Both the position numbers and the translations under genes were made by a program. Source: Reyranella sp. (GTDB lineage Bacteria; Pseudomonadota; Alphaproteobacteria; Reyranellales; Reyranellaceae). From it: a DNA stretch of 6,890 bases. The DNA lies in assembly GCA_004296815.1 (NCBI GenBank), contig SCVT01000138.1:1-6890 (forward strand), read 5' to 3'. Shown in pieces: positions 1 to 5,279 of this stretch; positions within the stretch are counted from its first letter, which is position 1; each line of letters starts with the position of its first letter. Below the pieces are notes generated by a model. That model had not been told where the DNA came from and did no database searches. It saw nothing but the letters and a program-made list of their open reading frames with translations.

Positions 1-872
1 TTCAGCGCCGTCAGGAAGGGATCGACCATGACGATGAAGATCGCGCCCAGGATCGCGCCGTGCACGCCGAAGGCGCCGCCGATGATGATCACCATGATGA
101 ACTCGATCGAGAGCAGCAGGGTGAACATCTCGGGCGAGATGAAGCTCATCTTGTGGGCGAACAGCACGCCCGCCATGCCGGTGATGGCGGCGCTGATCGC
201 GAACGACTTCACCTTGTAGGCGGCGAGGTCGATACCCATCGACTTGCCGGCGGTCTCCGAATCGCGGATCGCGACGAAGGCGCGCCCCGTGGGAGAGCGC
301 AGCAGATTGAGCGCGAGCACGACCGAACCGATCAGCACCGCGAGGCAGAGGAAGTAGAAGAAGTCGCTGTCGCGCGGGACCGGCTGGCCGATCAGGTCCA
401 GCGTGCGCACGCGCATGCCCTCGTTGCCGTGCGTCACCGACTCCCAGCGCGCCAGGATCTCCTCGACGATGAAGGCGAAGGCGATGGTGGCGATCACGAG
501 ATAGATGCCGTGGAGTCGCAGCGCCGGGAAGCCGACCAGCGCGCCGATCACGCCGGTCAGCACGGCGGCGACCGGGAAGTAGACGATGAACGGCACGCCC
601 TTGCTCTGCAGGAAGCCCGCCGTGTAGGCGCCGATCGCCAGGAAGGCGGCGTGGCCGAGCGAGGCCTGGCCGGTGAAGCCGGTCAGGATCATCAGCGCCA
701 CGCCCACGATGGCATAGATGAAGACGAAGACGAGCTGGCTCTGCAGGTAGGAGCCGATCAGGTAGGGCGCGGCGAGCATGACGGCGAGCAGGATGCCGTA
801 GGACCACCAGTAGCCGCTGTGCTTGAGGATGCGGATGTCCTGGTCGTAGTCGGTCTTGAAAACGAAACGCAT
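1..872 (-). CDS. livM: Branched-chain amino acid ABC transporter permease LivM (3' end off the left edge)
   Basis: One of the two inner-membrane permeases of a LIV/HAAT-family ABC importer, which takes up branched-chain amino acids or related amphipathic acids with periplasmic binding protein LivK and ATPases LivG/LivF. The visible 290 residues begin with a short polar cytoplasmic stretch (about 1-20), then hydrophobic segments throughout. The LivM signature GFTGQASLGHAAFLAIGAY lies at residues 65-83, and the late conserved GGAFGVHGAILGA loop, which faces the ATPases, at about 265-277. The family is usually about 320-360 residues, so the C-terminal tail is missing beyond the edge. The ATG at 872-870 is preceded by AAGAAGG at 9 nt, inside the end of livH, and lies 4 nt after the livH stop, so the two genes are cotranscribed and probably translationally coupled. 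The identification is firm; the transported substrate cannot be read from a permease. Confidence 0.95.
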   Translation of the reverse strand, partial: MRFVFKTDYDQDIRILKHSGYWWSYGILLAVMLAAPYLIGSYLQSQLVFVFIYAIVGVALMILTGFTGQASLGHAAFLAIGAYTAGFLQSKGVPFIVYFPVAAVLTGVIGALVGFPALRLHGIYLVIATIAFAFIVEEILARWESVTHGNEGMRVRTLDLIGQPVPRDSDFFYFLCLAVLIGSVVLALNLLRSPTGRAFVAIRDSETAGKSMGIDLAAYKVKSFAISAAITGMAGVLFAHKMSFISPEMFTLLLSIEFIMVIIIGGAFGVHGAILGAIFIVMVDPFLTAL

Positions 873-876
873 GGGC

Positions 877-1752
877 TCAGACCTTCTTGCGCAGGCTGAG
901 GCCGAACAGGCCCTGCGGCCGGACCAGCAGCACGATCAGCAGGACGAGGTAGGGCATGATGTCCTTCCAGCCCTGCGGCAGGTAGAAGCCGGCCAGCGTC
1001 TCGATGACGCCGATGATCAGGCCACCGACCAGCGCACCGGGGATCGAACCGAAGCCGCCCAGCACCGCGGCCGGGAAGGCCTTGAGGCCGAGCGCCAGGC
1101 CCACGTTGGAATGGATGAAGGTGATGGGGGCCAGCAGCACACCCGCCGTCGCCGCGACCGCCGCGCTGATCGCCCAGATCAGCGAGACCACGCGCTTCAC
1201 CGGGATGCCCATGTAGTAGGCCGCCAGCATGTTCTCCGACGTGGCGCGCATCGCCGTGCCCATGCGCGTGTAGTTGAAGAAGGCGTAGAGGACGGCGCAG
1301 AGGATGACGGTGGCCACGATCACAGAGAGCTTGTCGTGCGCCAGCACGAGGTCGCCGATCTTGAGCACGCCCTGCGAGAAGGGCGTGTCGATCTTGAGGT
1401 CGTCGGTGCCCCAGATCATGCCGGCGACGGAGCGCAGGAAGTAGCCGAGGCCGATCGTCGCCATGACGATGGAGAATTGCGGGTAGCCCAGGATGGGCCG
1501 GACCAGCACGCGCTCCGTGGCCATGCCGAACACGGCCATGCCGCAGACGGCGAACAGGAAGCCCAGCCAGTAGTCGATGCCCATCAGGCCGATGAAGGTG
1601 AACACGAAGTATCCGCCCAGCATCATCAGGTCGCCCTGGGCGAAGTTCACGACTTCCGTCGCCTTGTAGATGAGGACGAACCCCAGCGCGATGAGGCCGT
1701 AGACGCAGCCGAGGGCGATGCCGCTCACAAGCTGCTGGATGAAATCGAGCAT
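877..1752 (-). CDS. livH: Branched-chain amino acid ABC transporter permease LivH
   Basis: The second permease of the LIV/HAAT importer; it pairs with LivM to form the membrane channel. The product is 291 residues, the normal LivH length, and almost entirely hydrophobic. It has the hallmark VNFAQGDLMMLGGY at residues 35-48 and the conserved GGFGSIPGALVGG loop from residue 232, and ends in a basic RKKV tail. The ATG at 1752-1750 gives MLDFIQQLVSG, which matches the typical LivH N-terminus. The frame stays open upstream to 1854, but that adds 34 mostly polar and basic residues (KTGRPKKREAK) and would overrun the -10 box and leader. Upstream purines are AGGG at 7 nt and GGAG almost touching the ATG. 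It is the first gene of the liv operon, read divergently from the acyl-CoA dehydrogenase gene. Function is firm; the substrate is unknown and need not be leucine. Confidence 0.95.
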   Translation of the reverse strand: MLDFIQQLVSGIALGCVYGLIALGFVLIYKATEVVNFAQGDLMMLGGYFVFTFIGLMGIDYWLGFLFAVCGMAVFGMATERVLVRPILGYPQFSIVMATIGLGYFLRSVAGMIWGTDDLKIDTPFSQGVLKIGDLVLAHDKLSVIVATVILCAVLYAFFNYTRMGTAMRATSENMLAAYYMGIPVKRVVSLIWAISAAVAATAGVLLAPITFIHSNVGLALGLKAFPAAVLGGFGSIPGALVGGLIIGVIETLAGFYLPQGWKDIMPYLVLLIVLLVRPQGLFGLSLRKKV

Positions 1753-1763
1753 TCTCCTACCCT
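1753..1763 (-). promoter_or_regulatory. livH ribosome-binding region (decides the start)
   Basis: Read on the minus strand, the bases before the livH ATG are AGGGTAGGAGA. The AGGG at 1763-1760 has a normal 7-nt spacing. The better-matching AGGAG at 1758-1754 is only 1 nt from the ATG, which is too close for usual Shine-Dalgarno pairing. The region supports the start at 1752, but which tract is used is uncertain. Confidence 0.55.
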
Positions 1764-1770
1764 GTACTCT

Positions 1771-1813
1771 GGCCTGTTTCGCCTCGCGCTTTTTGGGACG
1801 GCCTGTTTTTCGC
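1771..1813. repeat. Imperfect direct repeat in the liv leader
   Basis: GGCCTGTTTCGC at 1771-1782 recurs as GGCCTGTTTTTCGC at 1800-1813, identical apart from two extra T. The starts are 29 bp apart, close to three helical turns. The second copy lies next to the predicted transcription start and overlaps one arm of the leader hairpin. It could be a paired protein-binding site or chance; only two copies are seen. Confidence 0.4.
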
Positions 1814-1819
1814 GAAGCG
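1780..1819 (-). promoter_or_regulatory. Possible hairpin in the liv 5' leader
   Basis: In the predicted liv transcript, CGCUUCGCG (plus-strand positions 1819-1811) can pair with CGCGAGGCG (1788-1780). The stem is 9 bp with one G-U pair and a 22-nt loop flanked by A runs. A competing 6-bp stem joins 1820-1815 with 1791-1786 (GCGCTT/AAGCGC). The fold lies between the predicted start of transcription and the livH ribosome-binding region. There is no U tract straight after the stem, so it does not look like a simple intrinsic terminator. In a GC-rich genome such stems also occur by chance, so a regulatory role is only a suggestion. Confidence 0.35.
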
Positions 1820-1820
1820 C

Positions 1821-1837
1821 GGCCATAAGACATGGCC
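1821..1837. promoter_or_regulatory. Inverted repeat over the liv -10 box (candidate operator)
   Basis: GGCCAT-N5-ATGGCC is a perfect 6-bp inverted repeat with a 5-bp centre. It covers the predicted -10 box (1825-1830) and is the size expected for a dimeric helix-turn-helix regulator. Binding here would block the liv promoter. It lies 76 bp upstream of the divergent acyl-CoA dehydrogenase start and could influence both directions. A nearby outer pair, GACGGCC (1797-1803) and GGCCGTC (1834-1840), adds symmetry. No regulator gene is in the window, so this rests on sequence symmetry and position only. Confidence 0.4.
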
Positions 1838-1854
1838 GTCCGTCCGTGAGTCAA
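1825..1854 (-). promoter_or_regulatory. Predicted sigma70-type promoter of the liv operon
   Basis: On the minus strand, TTGACT (1854-1849, 5 of 6 to the TTGACA consensus) is followed after an 18-bp spacer by TCTTAT (1830-1825, 4 of 6 to TATAAT). Transcription would start near 1818, giving a leader of about 65 nt before livH. It is the best promoter-like pair I can find in the 161-bp divergent gap and points the right way. I see no equally good promoter for the acyl-CoA dehydrogenase gene on the plus strand. Confidence 0.55.
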
Positions 1855-1903
1855 TGGATTTTCGGGGCGGCCGCGCTACTGTGGGCAATCACACGCGCAT
1901 TGC

Positions 1904-1907
1904 GGAG
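1904..1907 (+). promoter_or_regulatory. Ribosome-binding site of the acyl-CoA dehydrogenase gene
   Basis: GGAG lies 6 nt before the ATG at 1914. It decides between this start and the in-frame ATG at 1854, which would add 20 residues unlike the family and has no such site. Confidence 0.75.
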
Positions 1908-1913
1908 AATCCC

Positions 1914-3086
1914 ATGTCGCTCGCCGCGCAGACCGTCCCATCGGGCGCGTCGCCGTCGCCGTTCTACACAGAGGAACACGAGGCGTTCCGGCACACCGTC
2001 AGGCGCTTCGTCGAGCGTGAGATCATGCCGCATGTCGACCAGTGGGACGAGGCCGAGGAGTTCCCGCGCGAGCTCTACCGCAAGGCCTCCGCTGCCGGGC
2101 TGCTTCAACTCGGCTTCCCCGAGGCCTATGGCGGCGTCCCGACCGATCCGTTCTTCGGCATCATCAAGGCCGAGGAGATGGCGCGCCACGGCAGCGGTGG
2201 CCTCAACGCCAGCCTGAACAGCCACACGATCGGCTCGCCACCCATCGCGGCGCTGGGCCCGGAGTGGATGAAGCGCAAGGTCCTGCCCGAGGTGCTGGCC
2301 GGCGAGAAGATCAGCGCGCTCGCGATCACCGAACCCTCGGGTGGCTCCGACGTCGCCAACTTGAAGACCACGGCGCGCCGCGAGGGCGACCACTATGTGG
2401 TGAACGGCTCCAAGATGTTCATCACGTCGGGCATGCGCGCCGACTACTACACGGTCGCGGTGCGCACCGGAGGGCCGGGCGCGGGCGGCGTGTCGCTGCT
2501 GCTGATCGAGCGCGACCGCGAGGGCTTCGGCCGCACCAAGCTCAAGAAGATGGGCTGGTGGGCGTCCGACACCGCGCAGCTCTTCTTCGACAATGTGCGC
2601 GTGCCGGTCGAGAACCTGATCGGCGAGGAGAATCGTGGCTTCATCGGCATCATGCTGAACTTCAACCAGGAGCGGCTCGGCATGTCGGCCGGCGCCTGCG
2701 GCTACGCCAAGGTCTGCCTCGACGAGGCGATCGCCTACGCCCGCGAGCGCCACACGTTCGGCAAGCCGCTGATCGCCAACCAGGTGGTGCGCCACCGGCT
2801 GGTCGACATGGCGATGCGCATCAACGCCGTGAAGTCGACGCTCGAACTGCTGGCGTATCGCGTGGGGCAGGGCGAGAAGCCGGTCGCCGAGATCTGCATG
2901 CTGAAGAACCTCGCGACCTCGACGATGGAGTTCTGCGCCAACGAGGCGATGCAGGTGTTCGGCGGCGCCGGTTACTTGCGCGGCGCCAAGGTCGAGCGCA
3001 TCTATCGCGAGACCAAGGTGATGTCGATCGGCGGCGGCTCGGTCGAGATCATGAAGGATCTCGCGGCGCGACAGATGGGGCTCTAG
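1914..3086 (+). CDS. Acyl-CoA dehydrogenase (FAD), LCAD/isovaleryl-CoA dehydrogenase-like active site
   Basis: A cytoplasmic flavoenzyme that oxidises an acyl-CoA to the trans-2-enoyl-CoA, normally passing electrons to electron-transfer flavoprotein. At 390 residues it is full length for the family. It has an N-terminal helical domain (about 15-130) and a central beta domain with TEPSGGSD (139-146) and NGSKMFITSG (164-173). The C-terminal helical domain carries RHTFGK (279-284) and QVFGGAGY (347-354), which help hold FAD at the subunit interface. The usual catalytic Glu of the YEGTxEI loop is absent: the loop reads IGGGSVEI (372-379). In LCAD and isovaleryl-CoA dehydrogenase the base instead lies on an earlier helix in an ER motif, matched here by FNQERL with Glu253, the likely base. 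ATG 1914 follows a good ribosome-binding site. The stop codon touches the next ATG, so it heads an operon with two hotdog genes. Chain length and substrate are not determined. Confidence 0.95.
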   Translation: MSLAAQTVPSGASPSPFYTEEHEAFRHTVRRFVEREIMPHVDQWDEAEEFPRELYRKASAAGLLQLGFPEAYGGVPTDPFFGIIKAEEMARHGSGGLNASLNSHTIGSPPIAALGPEWMKRKVLPEVLAGEKISALAITEPSGGSDVANLKTTARREGDHYVVNGSKMFITSGMRADYYTVAVRTGGPGAGGVSLLLIERDREGFGRTKLKKMGWWASDTAQLFFDNVRVPVENLIGEENRGFIGIMLNFNQERLGMSAGACGYAKVCLDEAIAYARERHTFGKPLIANQVVRHRLVDMAMRINAVKSTLELLAYRVGQGEKPVAEICMLKNLATSTMEFCANEAMQVFGGAGYLRGAKVERIYRETKVMSIGGGSVEIMKDLAARQMGL

Positions 3087-3569
3087 ATGGACAAGGCCGA
3101 GCGCATCGCGCTCTTCCAGAAGTGGTTCTCCGACGCGATCCCGCACAACAAGGCGCTGGGGCTCAGGGTGATCGGGGCGGGCAAGGGCTTCGCCTCCATG
3201 CAGCTCGAGTGGCGCGAGGAGCTGGTCGGCAACCCCGAGACCGGCGTGCTGGCGGGCGGGCCGCTCACCGCCATGCTCGACGGCTGCTGCGGCATGTCGG
3301 TGGCCACGATGCTCAAGTCACCCGAGCCCTTCGCGACCCTCGACCTGCGCATCGACTACGTGCGCCCGGCCGAGCCCGGCAAGGCGGTGATCGCCGAGGC
3401 CGAGTGCTATCACGTGACACGCTCGGTGGCCTTCACCCGCGCCTTCGCCCATCACGGCGACCCGAAGAACCCGATCGCCGCGGCGGCCGGCACCTTCATG
3501 CTCGGTACCAAGGGCAAGGCGACGCGGCCGTCGGTGTCGGCGCAGGTGCGGACGGAGGAGAAGAAGTGA
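3087..3569 (+). CDS. Hotdog-fold PaaI-type thioesterase-like protein (first of a tandem pair)
   Basis: A 160-residue cytoplasmic protein of the PaaI/4HBT hotdog family, whose members hydrolyse acyl-CoA thioesters. After an N-terminal helix (about 3-17), the active-site region reads GVLAGGPLTAMLDGCCG (53-69). This matches the PaaI pattern HGG-N(6)-D with Asp65 in place, but the His of HGG is Ala56. The next conserved strand, TLDLRIDYVRPA (84-95), is well preserved. Loss of the His, which in relatives helps position the thioester, may change or weaken activity; the Asp is still there. The ATG directly follows the dehydrogenase stop (TAGATG) with only GGGG 6 nt upstream as a weak ribosome-binding site, so it is probably translated by coupling. 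The gene after it is a second hotdog protein, and the two may form a heteromer. The family is confident; the substrate is unknown. Confidence 0.9.
   Translation: MDKAERIALFQKWFSDAIPHNKALGLRVIGAGKGFASMQLEWREELVGNPETGVLAGGPLTAMLDGCCGMSVATMLKSPEPFATLDLRIDYVRPAEPGKAVIAEAECYHVTRSVAFTRAFAHHGDPKNPIAAAAGTFMLGTKGKATRPSVSAQVRTEEKK
3554..3560 (+). promoter_or_regulatory. Strong ribosome-binding site for the second hotdog gene
   Basis: GGAGGAG lies 5 nt before the GTG at 3566, inside the last codons of the first hotdog gene. It fixes the second gene's start at that GTG, although the frame stays open far upstream. Confidence 0.8.
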
Positions 3570-4027
3570 GCGCCCTGTTGCAGCGCCTGGCCGAGGTCCG
3601 CAAGTCGGGCGACGTAGGCAAGCTCGCCGAGGCCATCCCCTACGCGCGCTGGATGCGGATTGCGCCGGAGAACGGCACCGGCGAGCTGCTGACGCGCATG
3701 CGCTTCCACGACCAGCTCATCGGCAACACGTTCCTGCCCGCGATCCACGGCGGCACCTTGGGGGCCATGCTCGAGATGGCCGCGATCTTCCATCTCCTCT
3801 GGGAGACCGAGACCGAGACGGTGCCGAAGATCGTCAACATCACCGTCGACTACCTGCGCTCGGCGCGGCCCGTCGACGTGATTGCCGCGGCCAAGGTGAC
3901 CAAGCAGGGCAGGCGCATGGTCAATGTCTTCGCCGAAGCCTGGCAGGACGACCGCTCCAAGCCGGTCGCCACCGCCAACGCGCATTTCCTGATCAAGTCC
4001 GACGCCGACGCGCCGCCGTCGCTTTGA
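3566..4027 (+). CDS. Hotdog-fold PaaI-type thioesterase-like protein (second of a tandem pair)
   Basis: A 153-residue cytoplasmic hotdog protein of the PaaI/4HBT type. The active-site segment PAIHGGTLGAMLEMAA (58-73) keeps the HGG motif (His61-Gly62-Gly63), with Glu70 where the first hotdog protein has Asp65. The strand NITVDYLRSAR (91-101) matches TLDLRIDYVRPA of its neighbour, so the pair probably arose by duplication and then diverged. The GTG start overlaps the preceding stop (GTGA) and has a strong ribosome-binding site 5 nt upstream; the open frame before it, back to 2042, is a shadow of the dehydrogenase gene. The shared operon suggests release of free acid from CoA esters made or used by the dehydrogenase, or removal of dead-end esters. 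It ends 1 nt from the convergent SRPBCC gene, with no terminator hairpin between them. Confidence 0.9.
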   Translation: MSALLQRLAEVRKSGDVGKLAEAIPYARWMRIAPENGTGELLTRMRFHDQLIGNTFLPAIHGGTLGAMLEMAAIFHLLWETETETVPKIVNITVDYLRSARPVDVIAAAKVTKQGRRMVNVFAEAWQDDRSKPVATANAHFLIKSDADAPPSL

Positions 4028-4028
4028 C

Positions 4029-4514
4029 CTAGGGGAGATCGACGCCGTAGCGCTGGGCGTTGGCCTTCATGTAGGTGTCGCGTGCCTCGACGGGGGCGCC
4101 ACGGACCGCATCACCCACCATGTCGAGGTAAGTGTGCCATCCCATGGCGTTCAGCTTCACGAAACGCTCGAGCACGGGCAGGTGCTGGAGCAGCAGCGTG
4201 GTGCCGTCGCCGTTGGGTGTGAGTGCCAGCGTCAGGTGGGACTCGGGGTAGGGCGAGACCTCGTCGCCGGGATTGAACACGTTCCAGGTGTAGGCCAGTC
4301 GCACGGCCGGCTGCCATTGCGTGACGACGCCCCTGATATGGCCGCCCATCAGTTCGACCGCACCGCCGGAGCGCGGCTCGATGCGGCCCTCGCCGTACCA
4401 GCCGGGCAGGTGGGCCGTATCGGTCAGCACCGCCCAGACCCGCTCGGGCGGCCCGGGCAGCAGTCTGTCGAAGCGCACCATATGCGCATGGCCGAAATGC
4501 GCGTCGTCGCTCAT
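4029..4514 (-). CDS. SRPBCC-family protein (AHSA1/polyketide-cyclase-like)
   Basis: A 161-residue soluble protein of the START/Bet v1-like (SRPBCC) superfamily, nearest in pattern to AHSA1-type proteins. These form a helix-grip fold around a hydrophobic pocket; most bacterial members have no known function. Seen in sequence: RLLPGPPERVWAVLTDTAHLPGWYGEG (17-43), the typical first strand, PxxVW helix and 'L..W' turn; SGGAVELMGG (49-58); and GVVTQWQPAVRLAYTW (62-77), the family's 'G.V.e..pp..l.ytW' stretch. A C-terminal long helix follows. I chose ATG 4514 because GGGA lies 6 nt upstream and the protein begins close to the domain. The frame is open to a GTG at 4550, which would add 12 residues without a better ribosome-binding site. 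It lies on the opposite strand to both flanking operons, so it is probably its own transcription unit. Its link to the surrounding pathway is unknown. Confidence 0.85.
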   Translation of the reverse strand: MSDDAHFGHAHMVRFDRLLPGPPERVWAVLTDTAHLPGWYGEGRIEPRSGGAVELMGGHIRGVVTQWQPAVRLAYTWNVFNPGDEVSPYPESHLTLALTPNGDGTTLLLQHLPVLERFVKLNAMGWHTYLDMVGDAVRGAPVEARDTYMKANAQRYGVDLP

Positions 4515-4533
4515 GGACTTTCCCGTCTCTTGC

Positions 4534-4539
4534 ATTAAA
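4534..4539 (-). promoter_or_regulatory. Possible -10 box for the SRPBCC gene
   Basis: TTTAAT on the minus strand (5 of 6 to TATAAT) sits in a small AT-rich patch of the 36-bp divergent gap. It would start a leader of about 13 nt that still includes the ribosome-binding site. The -35 partner is poor (TCGAAG at 16 bp), so confidence is low. No clear promoter is visible for the plus-strand gene at 4551; its promoter would have to lie inside the SRPBCC gene. Confidence 0.25.
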
Positions 4540-4550
4540 GAACGCCGCAC

Positions 4551-5279
4551 ATGGACTTCGATTCCCTCAAGACCCCGGAAGACGGTGTCGTGCGCGACGG
4601 CTCCGCCTTCGAGGCCTATCTGCGGCCGGGCGAGCTGATCGACTCACAACACCCTACAATCGTGTCCTGGGCAAGGCGCGTGGCGGGGGATGGAAACGAT
4701 CGCGAGAGGGCGCTGCGCCTCTACTACGCCGTGCGCGACGAGCTGCGTTACGATCCCTACAACACGCCGATGAAGCGCGAGGCCTACCGCGCGAGCACCA
4801 CCGTCGCGGCCGGTCACGGCTACTGCGTGAACAAGGCGGGCGTCATGGCCGCGGTCTGCCGCGCCGCCGGCATCCCGGCCCGCGTGGGCTACGCCGACGT
4901 GCGCAATCACATGACGACCAAGCGGCTGGCCGAGCTGATGGGCAGCGACGTCTTCTTCTATCACGGCTACACCGACGTCTGGCTCGACGGGCGCTGGGTC
5001 AAGGCGACGCCGGCCTTCAACCGCGAGCTCACCGAGAAGTTCGGCCTGAAGCCGCTCGAGTGGGATGCGGTGTCGGACTCGATCTATCACCCGTTCGATC
5101 TCGGCGGCCGCCGGCACATGGAGTACCTCGCCTATCGCGGCGTGTTCGCCGATATCCCGTTCGAGGAGATCCGCGCCGCCTTCCGCCACTATTACCCGCG
5201 CATGACGCGCGAGCAGGAGCAGATGCCGCTCGGCGGAGACTTCGGCGCCGAAGGTGCTGCGGAAGCGAAACCGAAGTGA
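4551..5279 (+). CDS. Transglutaminase-like superfamily protein
   Basis: A 242-residue protein with a transglutaminase-like (papain-fold) core. Bacterial members act as cysteine proteases, peptide-modifying enzymes or are uncharacterised. Residues 50-70 form the helix usually preceding the core. The catalytic Cys is Cys92 in GHGYCVNKAGVMAAVCRAAG, with the typical 'C...A.....R..GIPAR..G' pattern after it. The His is His138 in YHGYTDVWLDGRWVKATPAF. The third triad residue, normally Asp in 'W..vDp', is Thr153 (KATP), so the triad is incomplete unless another acidic residue such as Asp142 serves. No signal peptide or membrane segment is seen, so it is probably cytoplasmic. An in-frame TAA at 4536 rules out a longer N-terminus, and the ribosome-binding site is weak. 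The GTGA overlap with the downstream MFS gene implies coupled expression. The fold is confident; the reaction is unknown. Confidence 0.85.
   Translation: MDFDSLKTPEDGVVRDGSAFEAYLRPGELIDSQHPTIVSWARRVAGDGNDRERALRLYYAVRDELRYDPYNTPMKREAYRASTTVAAGHGYCVNKAGVMAAVCRAAGIPARVGYADVRNHMTTKRLAELMGSDVFFYHGYTDVWLDGRWVKATPAFNRELTEKFGLKPLEWDAVSDSIYHPFDLGGRRHMEYLAYRGVFADIPFEEIRAAFRHYYPRMTREQEQMPLGGDFGAEGAAEAKPK

Noticed and set aside
60..899. Long plus-strand open frame opposite livM
   Set aside because: Its product is rich in R, D, E, H, G and A with no domain. This is the typical antisense shadow of a GC-rich gene; livM on the other strand has clear family motifs.
1753..1854. 34-residue N-terminal extension of LivH
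   Set aside because: It is polar and basic, unlike LivH N-termini, and would cover the best promoter and the leader; the ATG at 1752 matches the family.
1885..1903. GCAAT-N9-ATTGC inverted repeat just before the dehydrogenase ribosome-binding site
   Set aside because: The stem is only 5 bp with a 9-nt loop and two A-T-rich pairs; too weak to call a regulatory hairpin.
1854..1913. 20-residue N-terminal extension of the acyl-CoA dehydrogenase
   Set aside because: It has no ribosome-binding site, while ATG 1914 has GGAG at 6 nt; the extra residues do not resemble the family.
856..2217. 453-residue plus-strand open frame across livH, the divergent gap and the start of the acyl-CoA dehydrogenase gene
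   Set aside because: It is low-complexity antisense of livH, then an out-of-frame reading of the dehydrogenase gene, and no family pattern is seen.
1851..3146. 431-residue minus-strand open frame opposite the acyl-CoA dehydrogenase gene
   Set aside because: Composition of R, H, D, A, L and G without motifs; the plus-strand gene accounts for the codon bias that keeps this frame open.
2042..3565. Upstream part of the open frame that contains the second hotdog gene
   Set aside because: It reads the dehydrogenase and first hotdog genes out of frame; the GTG at 3566 has a strong ribosome-binding site and gives a normal-length hotdog protein.
4515..4550. Longer SRPBCC protein starting at GTG 4550 or ATG 4535
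   Set aside because: Neither has a visible ribosome-binding site, and the added residues precede the domain without similarity; ATG 4514 is better placed.
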